Assembly (NCBI GenBank): GCA_022865555.1
Contig: JALHTD010000468.1
Coordinates: 1-5,875 of the forward strand
Length of the DNA: 5,875 nt
Source: Thermoanaerobaculaceae bacterium
GTDB taxonomy: Bacteria > Acidobacteriota > Thermoanaerobaculia > Thermoanaerobaculales > Thermoanaerobaculaceae
Direction: 5' to 3'
This document shows, piece by piece, positions 1-5,175 of the stretch (its first letter is position 1; the number at the start of each line of letters is the position of its first letter). The translations under genes were made by a program, and so were the position numbers. The notes beneath the pieces are model-generated. The model was not told the DNA's origin. It did no database searches and saw only the letters and a program-made list of their open reading frames with translations.

Positions 1-357
1 GAGCTTTTGTCCTTCGATGGTGCTGCGTTCCGGGACGCTGATCACGACGTCCTTGACGATCGTTACCCCGTCCAGCGCGATCCGTTGGGCCAGGTCCTCG
101 GAGGGTCCGAGCAGGCGCACGACCATGAAGCCGGCGCCGATCACGACGAGCAATGAGGCGGCGATCAGCCAGAAGGGACGCAGCCCCGCCGAGCGCGGCG
201 GCATGGCACGGACGTTCTCCGGCTCCAGCCCCGTGCCGCCGACCTGCAGGATCTCCGGGATCTCGGCCTTGATGCGGTCCGCGAGGCCTCCGGGCGGCTC
301 GGGCGTGCCTCGTGCCGAGAGCAGGCGCTCGATCGCCTTGTTGGTGAGCTTCTTCAT
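1..357 (-). CDS. Single-pass membrane protein, putative anti-sigma factor (3' end outside window)
   Basis: Only the first 119 residues are visible; the gene runs off the left edge. The N-terminus (MKKLTNKAIERLLSARG) is basic and soluble. A conserved-looking stretch, GLADRIKAEIP, lies at about residues 24-34. One hydrophobic segment follows at about residues 62-82 (WLIAASLLVVIGAGFMVV), then a presumably periplasmic part beginning RLLGPSEDLAQRIALDG. There is no N-terminal signal peptide. The topology, a cytoplasmic domain of about 60 residues followed by one membrane helix, is that of many anti-sigma factors. The start codon overlaps the stop of the sigma factor gene as ATGA, and a strong Shine-Dalgarno sequence lies inside the sigma gene, so the two are almost certainly co-transcribed and translationally coupled. 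No zinc-binding HxxxCxxC motif of the ZAS type is seen in the visible part. The anti-sigma role is inferred from position and topology. The missing C-terminal part could be a TonB-like or other periplasmic sensor domain. Confidence 0.65.
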   Translation of the reverse strand, partial: MKKLTNKAIERLLSARGTPEPPGGLADRIKAEIPEILQVGGTGLEPENVRAMPPRSAGLRPFWLIAASLLVVIGAGFMVVRLLGPSEDLAQRIALDGVTIVKDVVISVPERSTIEGQKL

Positions 358-902
358 GGTAAGACCTCCTGGAGGTTGGCGGCCAGCAGCCGGAAGGCAC
401 GCTTGAGGCGCTTGCGCACCGCCACCTCGCTGATCCCCTCGGCGTGGGCGATCTCCGCAACCGGCGCCTCGCCCCAGTAGCGCGCGGTGACCGTGAAGCG
501 CAGCTCCCCGGGCAGCCCGAGAACCGCCCTGCGCAGTCGCTCGGCGGTCTGCTCGGCGATGACCTCGTCGTCCTGGGGCGGGCTGCCGTCTCGCAGCGCG
601 TTCCCGTGCTCCTCGTCAAGCGGAACCACCGCGTGAGGCCGCCGAACGTGGTTCAGGAAGGCGTTGGTCGCGATGCGGTAGAGCCAGGTGGAGAACTGCG
701 ACCTCCCGTCGAACGAGGGGAGGGCGGCCCAGGCGCGGCGGTAGGTCTCCTGCGTAAGGTCGGCGGCGAGGTCGGGGTCGCCGGAAAGCCTGCACAGGAG
801 CGCGAACACCCTGCGATAGGTCCGGTCGACCAGGGCTTCCGCCGCCTCGCGGTCGCCCCCCGCGAGGGAAGCCAGCAGAAGCTTCTCCTCGGCCGGCTCC
901 AC
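354..902 (-). CDS. ECF (sigma-70 family, group 4) RNA polymerase sigma factor
   Basis: The protein is 182 residues from the chosen GTG, the usual ECF length. It would bind core RNA polymerase and direct it to a small set of promoters. Region 2 spans about residues 22-90: the core-binding motif DLAADLTQETYRRAW is at 44-58, and the -10-recognising part FSTWLYRIATNAFLNHVRR is at 70-88. Region 4 spans about 118-175, with LPGELRFTVTARYW and a helix-turn-helix in VAEIAHAEGISEVAVRKRLKR. The acidic, variable linker at 95-115 contains no extra domain. The open frame extends upstream to an ATG at 1034. That extension would translate a heptamer repeat and a terminator-like palindrome, has poor family similarity, and has no ribosome site at 1034 or at the ATG at 959. 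The GTG at 902-900 has AGGAGG 8 nt upstream. The gene overlaps its membrane partner by 4 nt. A GGAACC word at 951-956 (minus strand) resembles an ECF -35 element, but no clear CGTC -10 follows, so autoregulation is only a possibility. Confidence 0.93.
   Translation of the reverse strand: MEPAEEKLLLASLAGGDREAAEALVDRTYRRVFALLCRLSGDPDLAADLTQETYRRAWAALPSFDGRSQFSTWLYRIATNAFLNHVRRPHAVVPLDEEHGNALRDGSPPQDDEVIAEQTAERLRRAVLGLPGELRFTVTARYWGEAPVAEIAHAEGISEVAVRKRLKRAFRLLAANLQEVLP
365..370 (-). promoter_or_regulatory. Shine-Dalgarno of the membrane partner gene
   Basis: On the minus strand AGGAGG lies 7 nt before the ATG at 357-355. It sits within the last codons of the sigma factor gene. It fixes the start of the downstream gene and supports coupled translation through the 4-nt ATGA overlap. 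Confidence 0.8.
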
Positions 903-910
903 CTTTCGCG

Positions 911-916
911 CCTCCT
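911..916 (-). promoter_or_regulatory. Shine-Dalgarno that decides the sigma factor start
   Basis: AGGAGG on the minus strand is followed by an 8-nt spacer and GTG at 902-900. No comparable ribosome site precedes the ATG codons at 959 or 1034. This places the start at the GTG and shortens the protein by 44 residues relative to the longest open frame. Confidence 0.8.
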
Positions 917-983
917 GTCCGCCCGCCGATGGCCGCGGCAGCGCAAGAACGGTTCCCATGCCATTTAGACACAACCGGCCCCG

Positions 984-1004
984 AAAAGAAAACCGGCGCC
1001 GGTT
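984..1004 (-). terminator. Possible intrinsic terminator between VIT protein gene and sigma gene
   Basis: A perfect 14-bp palindrome, AACCGGCGCCGGTT at 991-1004, can fold as a 5-bp stem with a GCGC loop. On the minus strand it is followed at once by TTCTTTT, a T-rich run. This fits a short Rho-independent terminator for transcription coming from the VIT protein gene and suggests that the sigma gene has its own promoter. The stem is short, so an operator role is also possible. Confidence 0.4.
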
Positions 1005-1008
1005 GGCA

Positions 1009-1036
1009 GGCAAGAGGCAGCAGGCAATAGGCAACC
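1009..1036. repeat. Four tandem degenerate heptanucleotide repeats
   Basis: GGC recurs exactly every 7 nt at 1009, 1016, 1023 and 1030, giving four heptamers of consensus GGCARNA, the last one ending in CC. Read on the minus strand this is the TTGCCTN type of short tandem heptamer known from intergenic regions of several bacterial groups, notably filamentous cyanobacteria. It sits between two palindromes in a non-coding gap. Confidence 0.7.
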
Positions 1037-1073
1037 AAAGCAGACACGCAAGGCGGGAGGATGGAAGAGGCGA

Positions 1074-1100
1074 GGGCGCCGGTCACGGTGACCGGCGCCC
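1074..1100 (-). terminator. Strong palindrome after the VIT protein gene, probable terminator or RNA 3' hairpin
   Basis: The left arm 1074-1086 (GGGCGCCGGTCAC) and the right arm 1088-1100 (GTGACCGGCGCCC) are perfect 13-nt inverted repeats around one central base, so a stem of about 12 bp with a 3-nt loop can form. It begins 12 nt after the stop codon of the minus-strand VIT protein gene. The bases that follow on the minus strand are pyrimidine-rich (TCGCCTCTTCC) but lack a real T-run. It could be an inefficient terminator, a 3'-end protecting hairpin, or a binding site for a dimeric protein. Confidence 0.6.
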
Positions 1101-1112
1101 CTGAGTCTCGGC

Positions 1113-3521
1113 TCACGCCGGGTTCGCGACCATCCGGACATCGGCCACGGTGCCATCGGGCCGTACGCTGAAGGTGAGCGACAACCTGCCGCCCACGGCC
1201 ACATGCTTCTCGAGGCATTCCCTCGTCTCGGCGAGATGGGCGCGCAGCACGCGCTCGGCCGCGGCGCGGGGGAGGGCTCCGCTCGCGGTCACCGCAACGA
1301 TCCTAGGGTGGCCGCCGGCAAGCTCGACCGTGACCTTGATCTGGGAACTCGCGGGTGCGGCGGGGAAGTGCCAGCCGCGCGCGGCCTGCTGCAGCGTGAC
1401 CCACTCCGGGGCGGTCGGCGAGACGCGGGGCTCGCGCTCCTGATTCGGCTTGGTGGCATCAACAGCCTCGGAAACCTCCAGGGCGTCCCGCGACACGATC
1501 GGTAGGCCGCCCATGACGCCACCCTCCACACCGCCGGCGACGCCCATGACCTGGTTGGAGGGCGCGTACGCCATCTTCGTCGCCTGGCCACCGACCGCCA
1601 GGTCGGAGACCCCCTGGGGCAGCGGCAGCGGCTGGGTGACGGTCTCGACCCTCCCGTCGGTGTTGCGCACAACGGTGTCGATGGCCACGAACGAGGTGTA
1701 GTCGGTGAGCAGGTTGTACGTGAGGCCCAGGCTGGTGATCTCCTTCCCCCGCTCGTCGTCGCGTTGCAGCTTCGCGTAGTCGCCGAGCACCGCGATGCGG
1801 TGCCGCGCCCACAGGTAGCGCAGCGCCGCGTTGCTGCGGGCAGCGTTCGCGTGGCGGACGTTGAACGTCTCGAAGTACGGACCGGTTCCGGTCAGCCCGC
1901 GAACCGTGATGTGGCCCGATGGCTGCCCGCGCCACTTGCCGAACACGATCACCGGCCGCTCCGCCAGGACGTCGGGGACCGCAGGCGGTTCCACGTCGTA
2001 CGCGTCGAACACGCCGAAGTCGAGCCTCACCTGCGTCAGCACCGGCGAGGCCACGTACTCGCGGAACCTCTCCGCCCGCGCTGCTGCCTCCTCGGGCTTG
2101 GTAACCACGAACGGCTCGCCCATGCCTGCCCGCGCGATCCCCTCGATCAGGAAGCGGTTGACGCCCGTCCCGATCCCGAAGGCGAACACGTTGCACCTGT
2201 CCAGGCTGCCGCGGATGAGGTCGAACGCCTCCTTCTCCACGGCCACGTAGCCGTCGGTGGCGATCACCACGGTGCGCGAGACGCCCTCGGTGCGGGGGAG
2301 GGCGAGTGCGCGCCGCAGGGCGGGCAGGAGCTCGGTGCCGCCCCCGCCCTGCTGCTGCTCGATGATGTTGATGGCGCGGGCGACGTTCTCGGGTGTGGCC
2401 GGCAGCGACCTCTCCGACATCACGCTCGAGCCGCCGGCGAACAGAAGCACGTTGAAGGTGTCGGTGGGCCGCAGATGGCCGATGAGGTCGGCGAGCAGCT
2501 TCTTTGAGACCTCGAGGGGGTAGCCGTGCATGGAGCCCGAGACATCCACGATGAAGATGTACTCGCGCGGAGGGATCTGCTGGATGGCCACCCGCTTCGG
2601 AGGCTGGACCATGAGGAGGAAGAACCTCTCGCCCTTGTCCTGGTAGAGGAGCAGACCCGACTCGACCTGCGAGCCGGCCAGCCCGTACCGAAGGATGAAG
2701 TCTCGGTTGCCGCCCTGCTTCTCCGAGGGATCGAGGGTGACGGTCGCGGAGCTCGGGCCGCCGTAGGAGACCGAGGTCTTGTGCGATGCGCACGAAACCT
2801 TCTGGATGGGCATCCCGGCGGCGAGGGTGACCTTGATGTCGAACTCGTACGCGGGAGCCTCGCCCTGGTGGTGGTAGGGGTTCTCGACCCAGCGCTCCGT
2901 GTCCGGCGCTCCGGCGGCGGGCTGGTTGGAGTAGCGCGGGCCGACGACCGTCGGGTAGACGAACTCGTAGACAGCCTCCGTCGGGACGAGCAGTTCGGTG
3001 TAGGCAAGCTTCACCTTGATCTCGTCGCCGGGCATGATGTTGGCGACGTTCATCTGGAACACGTTGGGACGCTGCTGCTCCAGCAGGCTCGCGGTGCGGC
3101 CCTGCGCTCGCGCCTGCTCGTACTCGGCGCGGGCCTGCTGGCGCTCCCTCACGACCGCGTTGATGGTCCTGGTGCCGATGGTCATCGTCATGGCGTAGAC
3201 CGCCGCGCGCGTCGAGCCCGGGAAAACGTAGATCGCCTCGAGGGCGCGTTTCCCTTCGTTCCTGTAGACCTGCGTGACGGTGACGTCGGCGATCACGCCG
3301 GCGATGCGAACCTCGGCGGTGGTCGCCTTGAGCGGGAGCCGGTCGACCTGGGGGTCGTCGCTTCTCACGAAGAAGTAGGGAGAGAGAGTCCTGTCCGGGC
3401 ACTCGGGCTGCTGCGCGAGAGTCGCCGGGGCCGCCAGCAGCGCGGCCAGCAGCAGGGCCGTGAAAGCGGCCGGGACAGCGAGCCGGCCGCTCGGTGCGAT
3501 GGGACCTCTGGCGTGACGCAT
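1113..3521 (-). CDS. Exported VIT and VWA domain protein with TonB-like C-terminus
   Basis: The protein is 802 residues. The ATG at 3521 is chosen because AGGAGG lies 5 nt upstream and a clear signal peptide follows: basic start, hydrophobic core at about 14-33, likely cleavage after ATLA at 36. A VIT (vault/inter-alpha-trypsin) domain covers about 45-180, with VTVTQVYRNEGKRALEAIYVFPG and ANIMPGDEIKVKLAY. A VWA domain spans about 320-475 with a complete metal-ion site: DVSGS at 326-330, Thr396 and Asp423 (ATDGY). A region typical of bacterial VIT/VWA proteins follows (LRYLWARHRIAVLGDY, about 567-582, and GLTYNLLTDYTSFVAID, about 599-615). A glycine-rich linker (660-673) then leads to a C-terminal module (about 725-802) resembling AgmX/PglI/TonB C-terminal domains. 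No C-terminal membrane helix or sorting signal is present, unlike sortase-target relatives, so a periplasmic or secreted location is likely. The family suggests metal-dependent protein binding or adhesion; the ligand is unknown. The gene is divergent from the DUF5666-like gene. Confidence 0.9.
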   Translation of the reverse strand: MRHARGPIAPSGRLAVPAAFTALLLAALLAAPATLAQQPECPDRTLSPYFFVRSDDPQVDRLPLKATTAEVRIAGVIADVTVTQVYRNEGKRALEAIYVFPGSTRAAVYAMTMTIGTRTINAVVRERQQARAEYEQARAQGRTASLLEQQRPNVFQMNVANIMPGDEIKVKLAYTELLVPTEAVYEFVYPTVVGPRYSNQPAAGAPDTERWVENPYHHQGEAPAYEFDIKVTLAAGMPIQKVSCASHKTSVSYGGPSSATVTLDPSEKQGGNRDFILRYGLAGSQVESGLLLYQDKGERFFLLMVQPPKRVAIQQIPPREYIFIVDVSGSMHGYPLEVSKKLLADLIGHLRPTDTFNVLLFAGGSSVMSERSLPATPENVARAINIIEQQQGGGGTELLPALRRALALPRTEGVSRTVVIATDGYVAVEKEAFDLIRGSLDRCNVFAFGIGTGVNRFLIEGIARAGMGEPFVVTKPEEAAARAERFREYVASPVLTQVRLDFGVFDAYDVEPPAVPDVLAERPVIVFGKWRGQPSGHITVRGLTGTGPYFETFNVRHANAARSNAALRYLWARHRIAVLGDYAKLQRDDERGKEITSLGLTYNLLTDYTSFVAIDTVVRNTDGRVETVTQPLPLPQGVSDLAVGGQATKMAYAPSNQVMGVAGGVEGGVMGGLPIVSRDALEVSEAVDATKPNQEREPRVSPTAPEWVTLQQAARGWHFPAAPASSQIKVTVELAGGHPRIVAVTASGALPRAAAERVLRAHLAETRECLEKHVAVGGRLSLTFSVRPDGTVADVRMVANPA

Positions 3522-3526
3522 GGACG

Positions 3527-3532
3527 CCTCCT
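3527..3532 (-). promoter_or_regulatory. Shine-Dalgarno of the VIT/VWA protein gene
   Basis: AAAGGAGG on the minus strand lies 5 nt before the ATG at 3521-3519. It selects this start over the longest frame beginning at 3668, which would have to translate the whole divergent promoter region and would bury the signal peptide. Confidence 0.8.
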
Positions 3533-3593
3533 TTCGAAGAGCCTTGGCGTTGGGATTGGCGGAATCGCCGTTCATGCCCCTTGGACCCCGCAC

Positions 3594-3609
3594 GTCACAA
3601 AAAAGTAAC
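3594..3609. promoter_or_regulatory. Inverted repeat around an A-tract, possible operator
   Basis: GTCAC at 3594-3598 and GTAAC at 3605-3609 form an inverted repeat with one mismatch around six A bases. It lies in the divergent promoter region, and its right half forms the -35 part of the plus-strand promoter candidate. The words match those of the second palindrome at 3632-3647, 38 bp away centre to centre. Confidence 0.35.
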
Positions 3610-3630
3610 CGCGAGCCAAATCCGCGGGTC
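3605..3630 (+). promoter_or_regulatory. ECF-type promoter candidate for the DUF5666-like gene
   Basis: GTAACC at 3605-3610 resembles the AAC-containing -35 element of many ECF promoters. After a 16-bp spacer comes GGTC at 3627-3630, close to the common CGTC -10 element. Transcription would start near 3637, leaving a leader of about 60 nt. An imperfect match to a degenerate consensus is weak evidence, but the spacing is right and an ECF sigma gene lies in the same window. Confidence 0.35.
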
Positions 3631-3631
3631 A

Positions 3632-3647
3632 GGTGACTTGTGTCACT
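3632..3647. promoter_or_regulatory. CRP/FNR-like palindromic site
   Basis: GGTGACTTGTGTCACT contains GTGA-N6-TCAC, the core of the CRP-family consensus TGTGA-N6-TCACA; only the outermost base on each side differs. The inverted repeat GTGAC/GTCAC is perfect. It would straddle the predicted transcription start of the plus-strand gene, a position that usually means repression, and lies upstream of the minus-strand gene, where activation is possible. Confidence 0.45.
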
Positions 3648-3652
3648 GAAAG

Positions 3653-3675
3653 CATCCTCCGGCCGCACCAGGATG
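3653..3675 (+). other. Leader inverted repeat upstream of the DUF5666-like gene
   Basis: CATCCT at 3653-3658 pairs with AGGATG at 3670-3675 across an 11-nt GC-rich loop. It would form a 6-bp hairpin in the proposed leader, ending 8 nt before the Shine-Dalgarno sequence. It is weak and may be chance. Confidence 0.2.
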
Positions 3676-3683
3676 ACTGCATC

Positions 3684-3688
3684 GGAGG
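3684..3688 (+). promoter_or_regulatory. Shine-Dalgarno of the DUF5666-like gene
   Basis: GGAGG is followed by a 9-nt spacer and ATG at 3698. A second in-frame ATG at 3713 has only a weaker GAGG before it, so 3698 is preferred. Either start leaves the signal peptide intact. Confidence 0.7.
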
Positions 3689-3697
3689 TACACGACC

Positions 3698-5089
3698 ATG
3701 ATCAGAGGACAGATGGGCACGGTGTTGGAGACCACGCGGCGGACGCGCAGGCTGCATCTGTTGGCGCTCGCCGTCCTGTTTGGCGCTCTCCTGGCAGTCG
3801 GTCCCAGCCTGCCGGCCAGGGCCGACGTCGGCATGGGCGGGGGAGGCGGCGGTCAGCACTTTGACTTCGTCGGCCAGGTCGAGAGCCTGCCCCCATCGGG
3901 GCTGATCGGGGACTGGACCGTGGGCGGCAAGACCGTTCACGTCACCTCGGACACCAAGGTCCGCCAGGACCACGGGTCCGTCGAAGTCAGTTCGACCGTT
4001 GCGGCGGAGGGCGCCCTGCAGGGCGACGGCTCGATCAACGCCACAAAGATCGAGGTCATGAAACAGCCGCATGAGAAGAAGAAGACCGTGTCGTTCTGCG
4101 GGATCGTCGAAGGTCTGCCCGATCCCCCTCCTGTCGGCGACTGGCAGGTCAGCGGCGTACTCGTGCACGTCAGCGCCACCACGACGATCGACGAGACCAA
4201 GGGCACGGTCGCGCTGCAGGTCCCCGTACGTGTGAAGGGTGAGGTGCAAGCCGATCTCTCGGTCAACGCGACCGAGATCGTCGTGAAGGAAGCAATGTGC
4301 GGGGGGTTCAACCAGCCGACCTCGATGACGTTCTCGGTGCTGCACCTCAAGCCGACCGCGGACTCCCCGGAGGGCGCGGAAGGCGTGGTCATCACCCGCG
4401 CGCTCACCTTTGGCGACGGCAGCGTGCGCAAGGACCTCAAGGTGGCCGTCGAGCACCTGCTGCCGGGGACGGCCTACGACGTGATGATCGACTCGTTCAA
4501 CGCGGGCCCGATCATGACCAACGACGAGGGCGAGGGTCATCTGTTCCTGTCCACTGCGGACATCCCCGGCGCGGAGCCGCTGCCGAGCGAGCTCCAGGAC
4601 TTCGACGCGCTCCAGCAGGTGGACGTGAACGCGTCCGGTGGTGTCGTGATGCTGACCGGGTTGTTCGCGGACGCGAAGAAGGTCGTCCGCGACCACCCGG
4701 GCCCGGACTACCTGGCGGTCGCGATCCTGAAGGACGACGCGTCGACGGTTCTGGGCATGGCCGCCGCGGCTGTCAAGAACGATGAACAGGAGCTCGTGCT
4801 CTCGGTCTGGGGCCTCAAGCCGGGCGAGACTTACACGCTGGTGGTCGACACAAACACCGTGGGCGAGCTTACCGCCTCGGAGCACGGCCGCATCCAGGCC
4901 GAGTACTCGACCAAGGCCACGGACCACGATCTCCCGCTGCCGGACGCCCTCAACCCTGTGAGCGGGCTCTTCAGCGTTGAACTGCTGGATTCGGGCGACA
5001 CCATCGTGCTGTCAGGGGAGTTCCAGACGGTGGTCAAGCCGGAGTTGGCGATCTTGAAGAAGCTCCTGAAGCGGAGGCTACACCGCTAG
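3698..5089 (+). CDS. Exported protein with two DUF5666-like repeats and two beta-rich modules
   Basis: The protein is 463 residues. A signal peptide is clear: Arg-rich start (RRTRR), hydrophobic core at about 20-36, and a probable cut near ARA at 40-42. A Gly-rich stretch (46-52) follows. Residues 57-120 and 133-196 are tandem repeats that align without gaps, with 27 of 64 positions identical by hand count. They share a pattern of VE.LP, GDW.V.G, VHV and NAT.I.V, which resembles DUF5666, a small beta domain of exported proteins. The second part (about 208-323 and 337-442) looks like two copies of another beta-rich module. Each has an LxPGxxY motif (LLPGTAYDVMID and LKPGETYTLVVD), a later PLP motif, and a closing hydrophobic strand before GLF or GEF. 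The tail LKKLLKRRLHR is basic. There is no membrane anchor and no catalytic motif. Function is unknown; a structural, binding or surface role is inferred. It is transcribed away from the VIT/VWA gene and ends at a strong terminator. Confidence 0.88.
   Translation: MIRGQMGTVLETTRRTRRLHLLALAVLFGALLAVGPSLPARADVGMGGGGGGQHFDFVGQVESLPPSGLIGDWTVGGKTVHVTSDTKVRQDHGSVEVSSTVAAEGALQGDGSINATKIEVMKQPHEKKKTVSFCGIVEGLPDPPPVGDWQVSGVLVHVSATTTIDETKGTVALQVPVRVKGEVQADLSVNATEIVVKEAMCGGFNQPTSMTFSVLHLKPTADSPEGAEGVVITRALTFGDGSVRKDLKVAVEHLLPGTAYDVMIDSFNAGPIMTNDEGEGHLFLSTADIPGAEPLPSELQDFDALQQVDVNASGGVVMLTGLFADAKKVVRDHPGPDYLAVAILKDDASTVLGMAAAAVKNDEQELVLSVWGLKPGETYTLVVDTNTVGELTASEHGRIQAEYSTKATDHDLPLPDALNPVSGLFSVELLDSGDTIVLSGEFQTVVKPELAILKKLLKRRLHR
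3866..4285 (+). repeat. Coding tandem duplication (DUF5666-like units)
   Basis: Unit one at 3866-4057 and unit two at 4094-4285 encode 64 residues each, separated by a 12-residue linker rich in Lys (MKQPHEKKKTVS). They are clearly related as proteins but diverged at the DNA level, so this is an old duplication and not a recent unstable repeat. Confidence 0.65.
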
Positions 5090-5115
5090 CCGCCGAGCTG
5101 GTCTCCATGCAACAA

Positions 5116-5150
5116 GGGGCGCCCCCGCCGTGTGCGGGGGCGCCTTCTTT
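5116..5150 (+). terminator. Strong intrinsic terminator of the DUF5666-like gene
   Basis: The arms GGCGCCCCCGC (5118-5128) and GCGGGGGCGCC (5134-5144) pair perfectly over 11 bp around a 5-nt loop, with two extra G-U pairs at the base, followed by TTCTTT at 5145-5150. It lies 26 nt after the stop codon. On the minus strand the sequence after the stem is only CCTTGTT, but the hairpin may also help end the convergent gene, whose stop is at 5176. Confidence 0.9.
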
Positions 5151-5175
5151 CCAGCCGGCTTGGCGGAGACGATCG

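Noticed and set aside
1009..1036. CRISPR-like array from the regular repeats
   Set aside because: Units are 7 nt with no spacers and degenerate sequence, so this is a short tandem repeat and not a CRISPR array.
965..1218. Short open frames in the gap between the VIT/VWA gene and the sigma gene
   Set aside because: They run through the palindromes and heptamer repeats or into the end of the VIT/VWA gene, and lack ribosome sites and plausible protein patterns.
1459..3402. Minus-strand open frame (647 residues) in another frame of the VIT/VWA gene
   Set aside because: It is an Arg/Pro/Gly-rich out-of-frame translation of a well-supported gene, without a Shine-Dalgarno sequence or domains.
2526..3608. 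Plus-strand open frame (360 residues) opposite the VIT/VWA gene
   Set aside because: Its composition is typical of an antisense GC-rich shadow and it shows no recognisable motif. The opposite strand carries an intact VIT and VWA protein.
3522..3668. 49-residue N-terminal extension of the VIT/VWA protein
   Set aside because: It would translate the divergent promoter region and place the signal peptide internally. The ATG at 3521 has a good ribosome site and starts directly at the signal peptide.
3629..4927. Long minus-strand open frame (432 residues) opposite the DUF5666-like gene
   Set aside because: It is rich in Arg, His, Asp and Val with no domain pattern, has no ribosome site, and lies fully antisense to a gene with signal peptide, repeats, Shine-Dalgarno and terminator. 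It is a by-product of high GC content.
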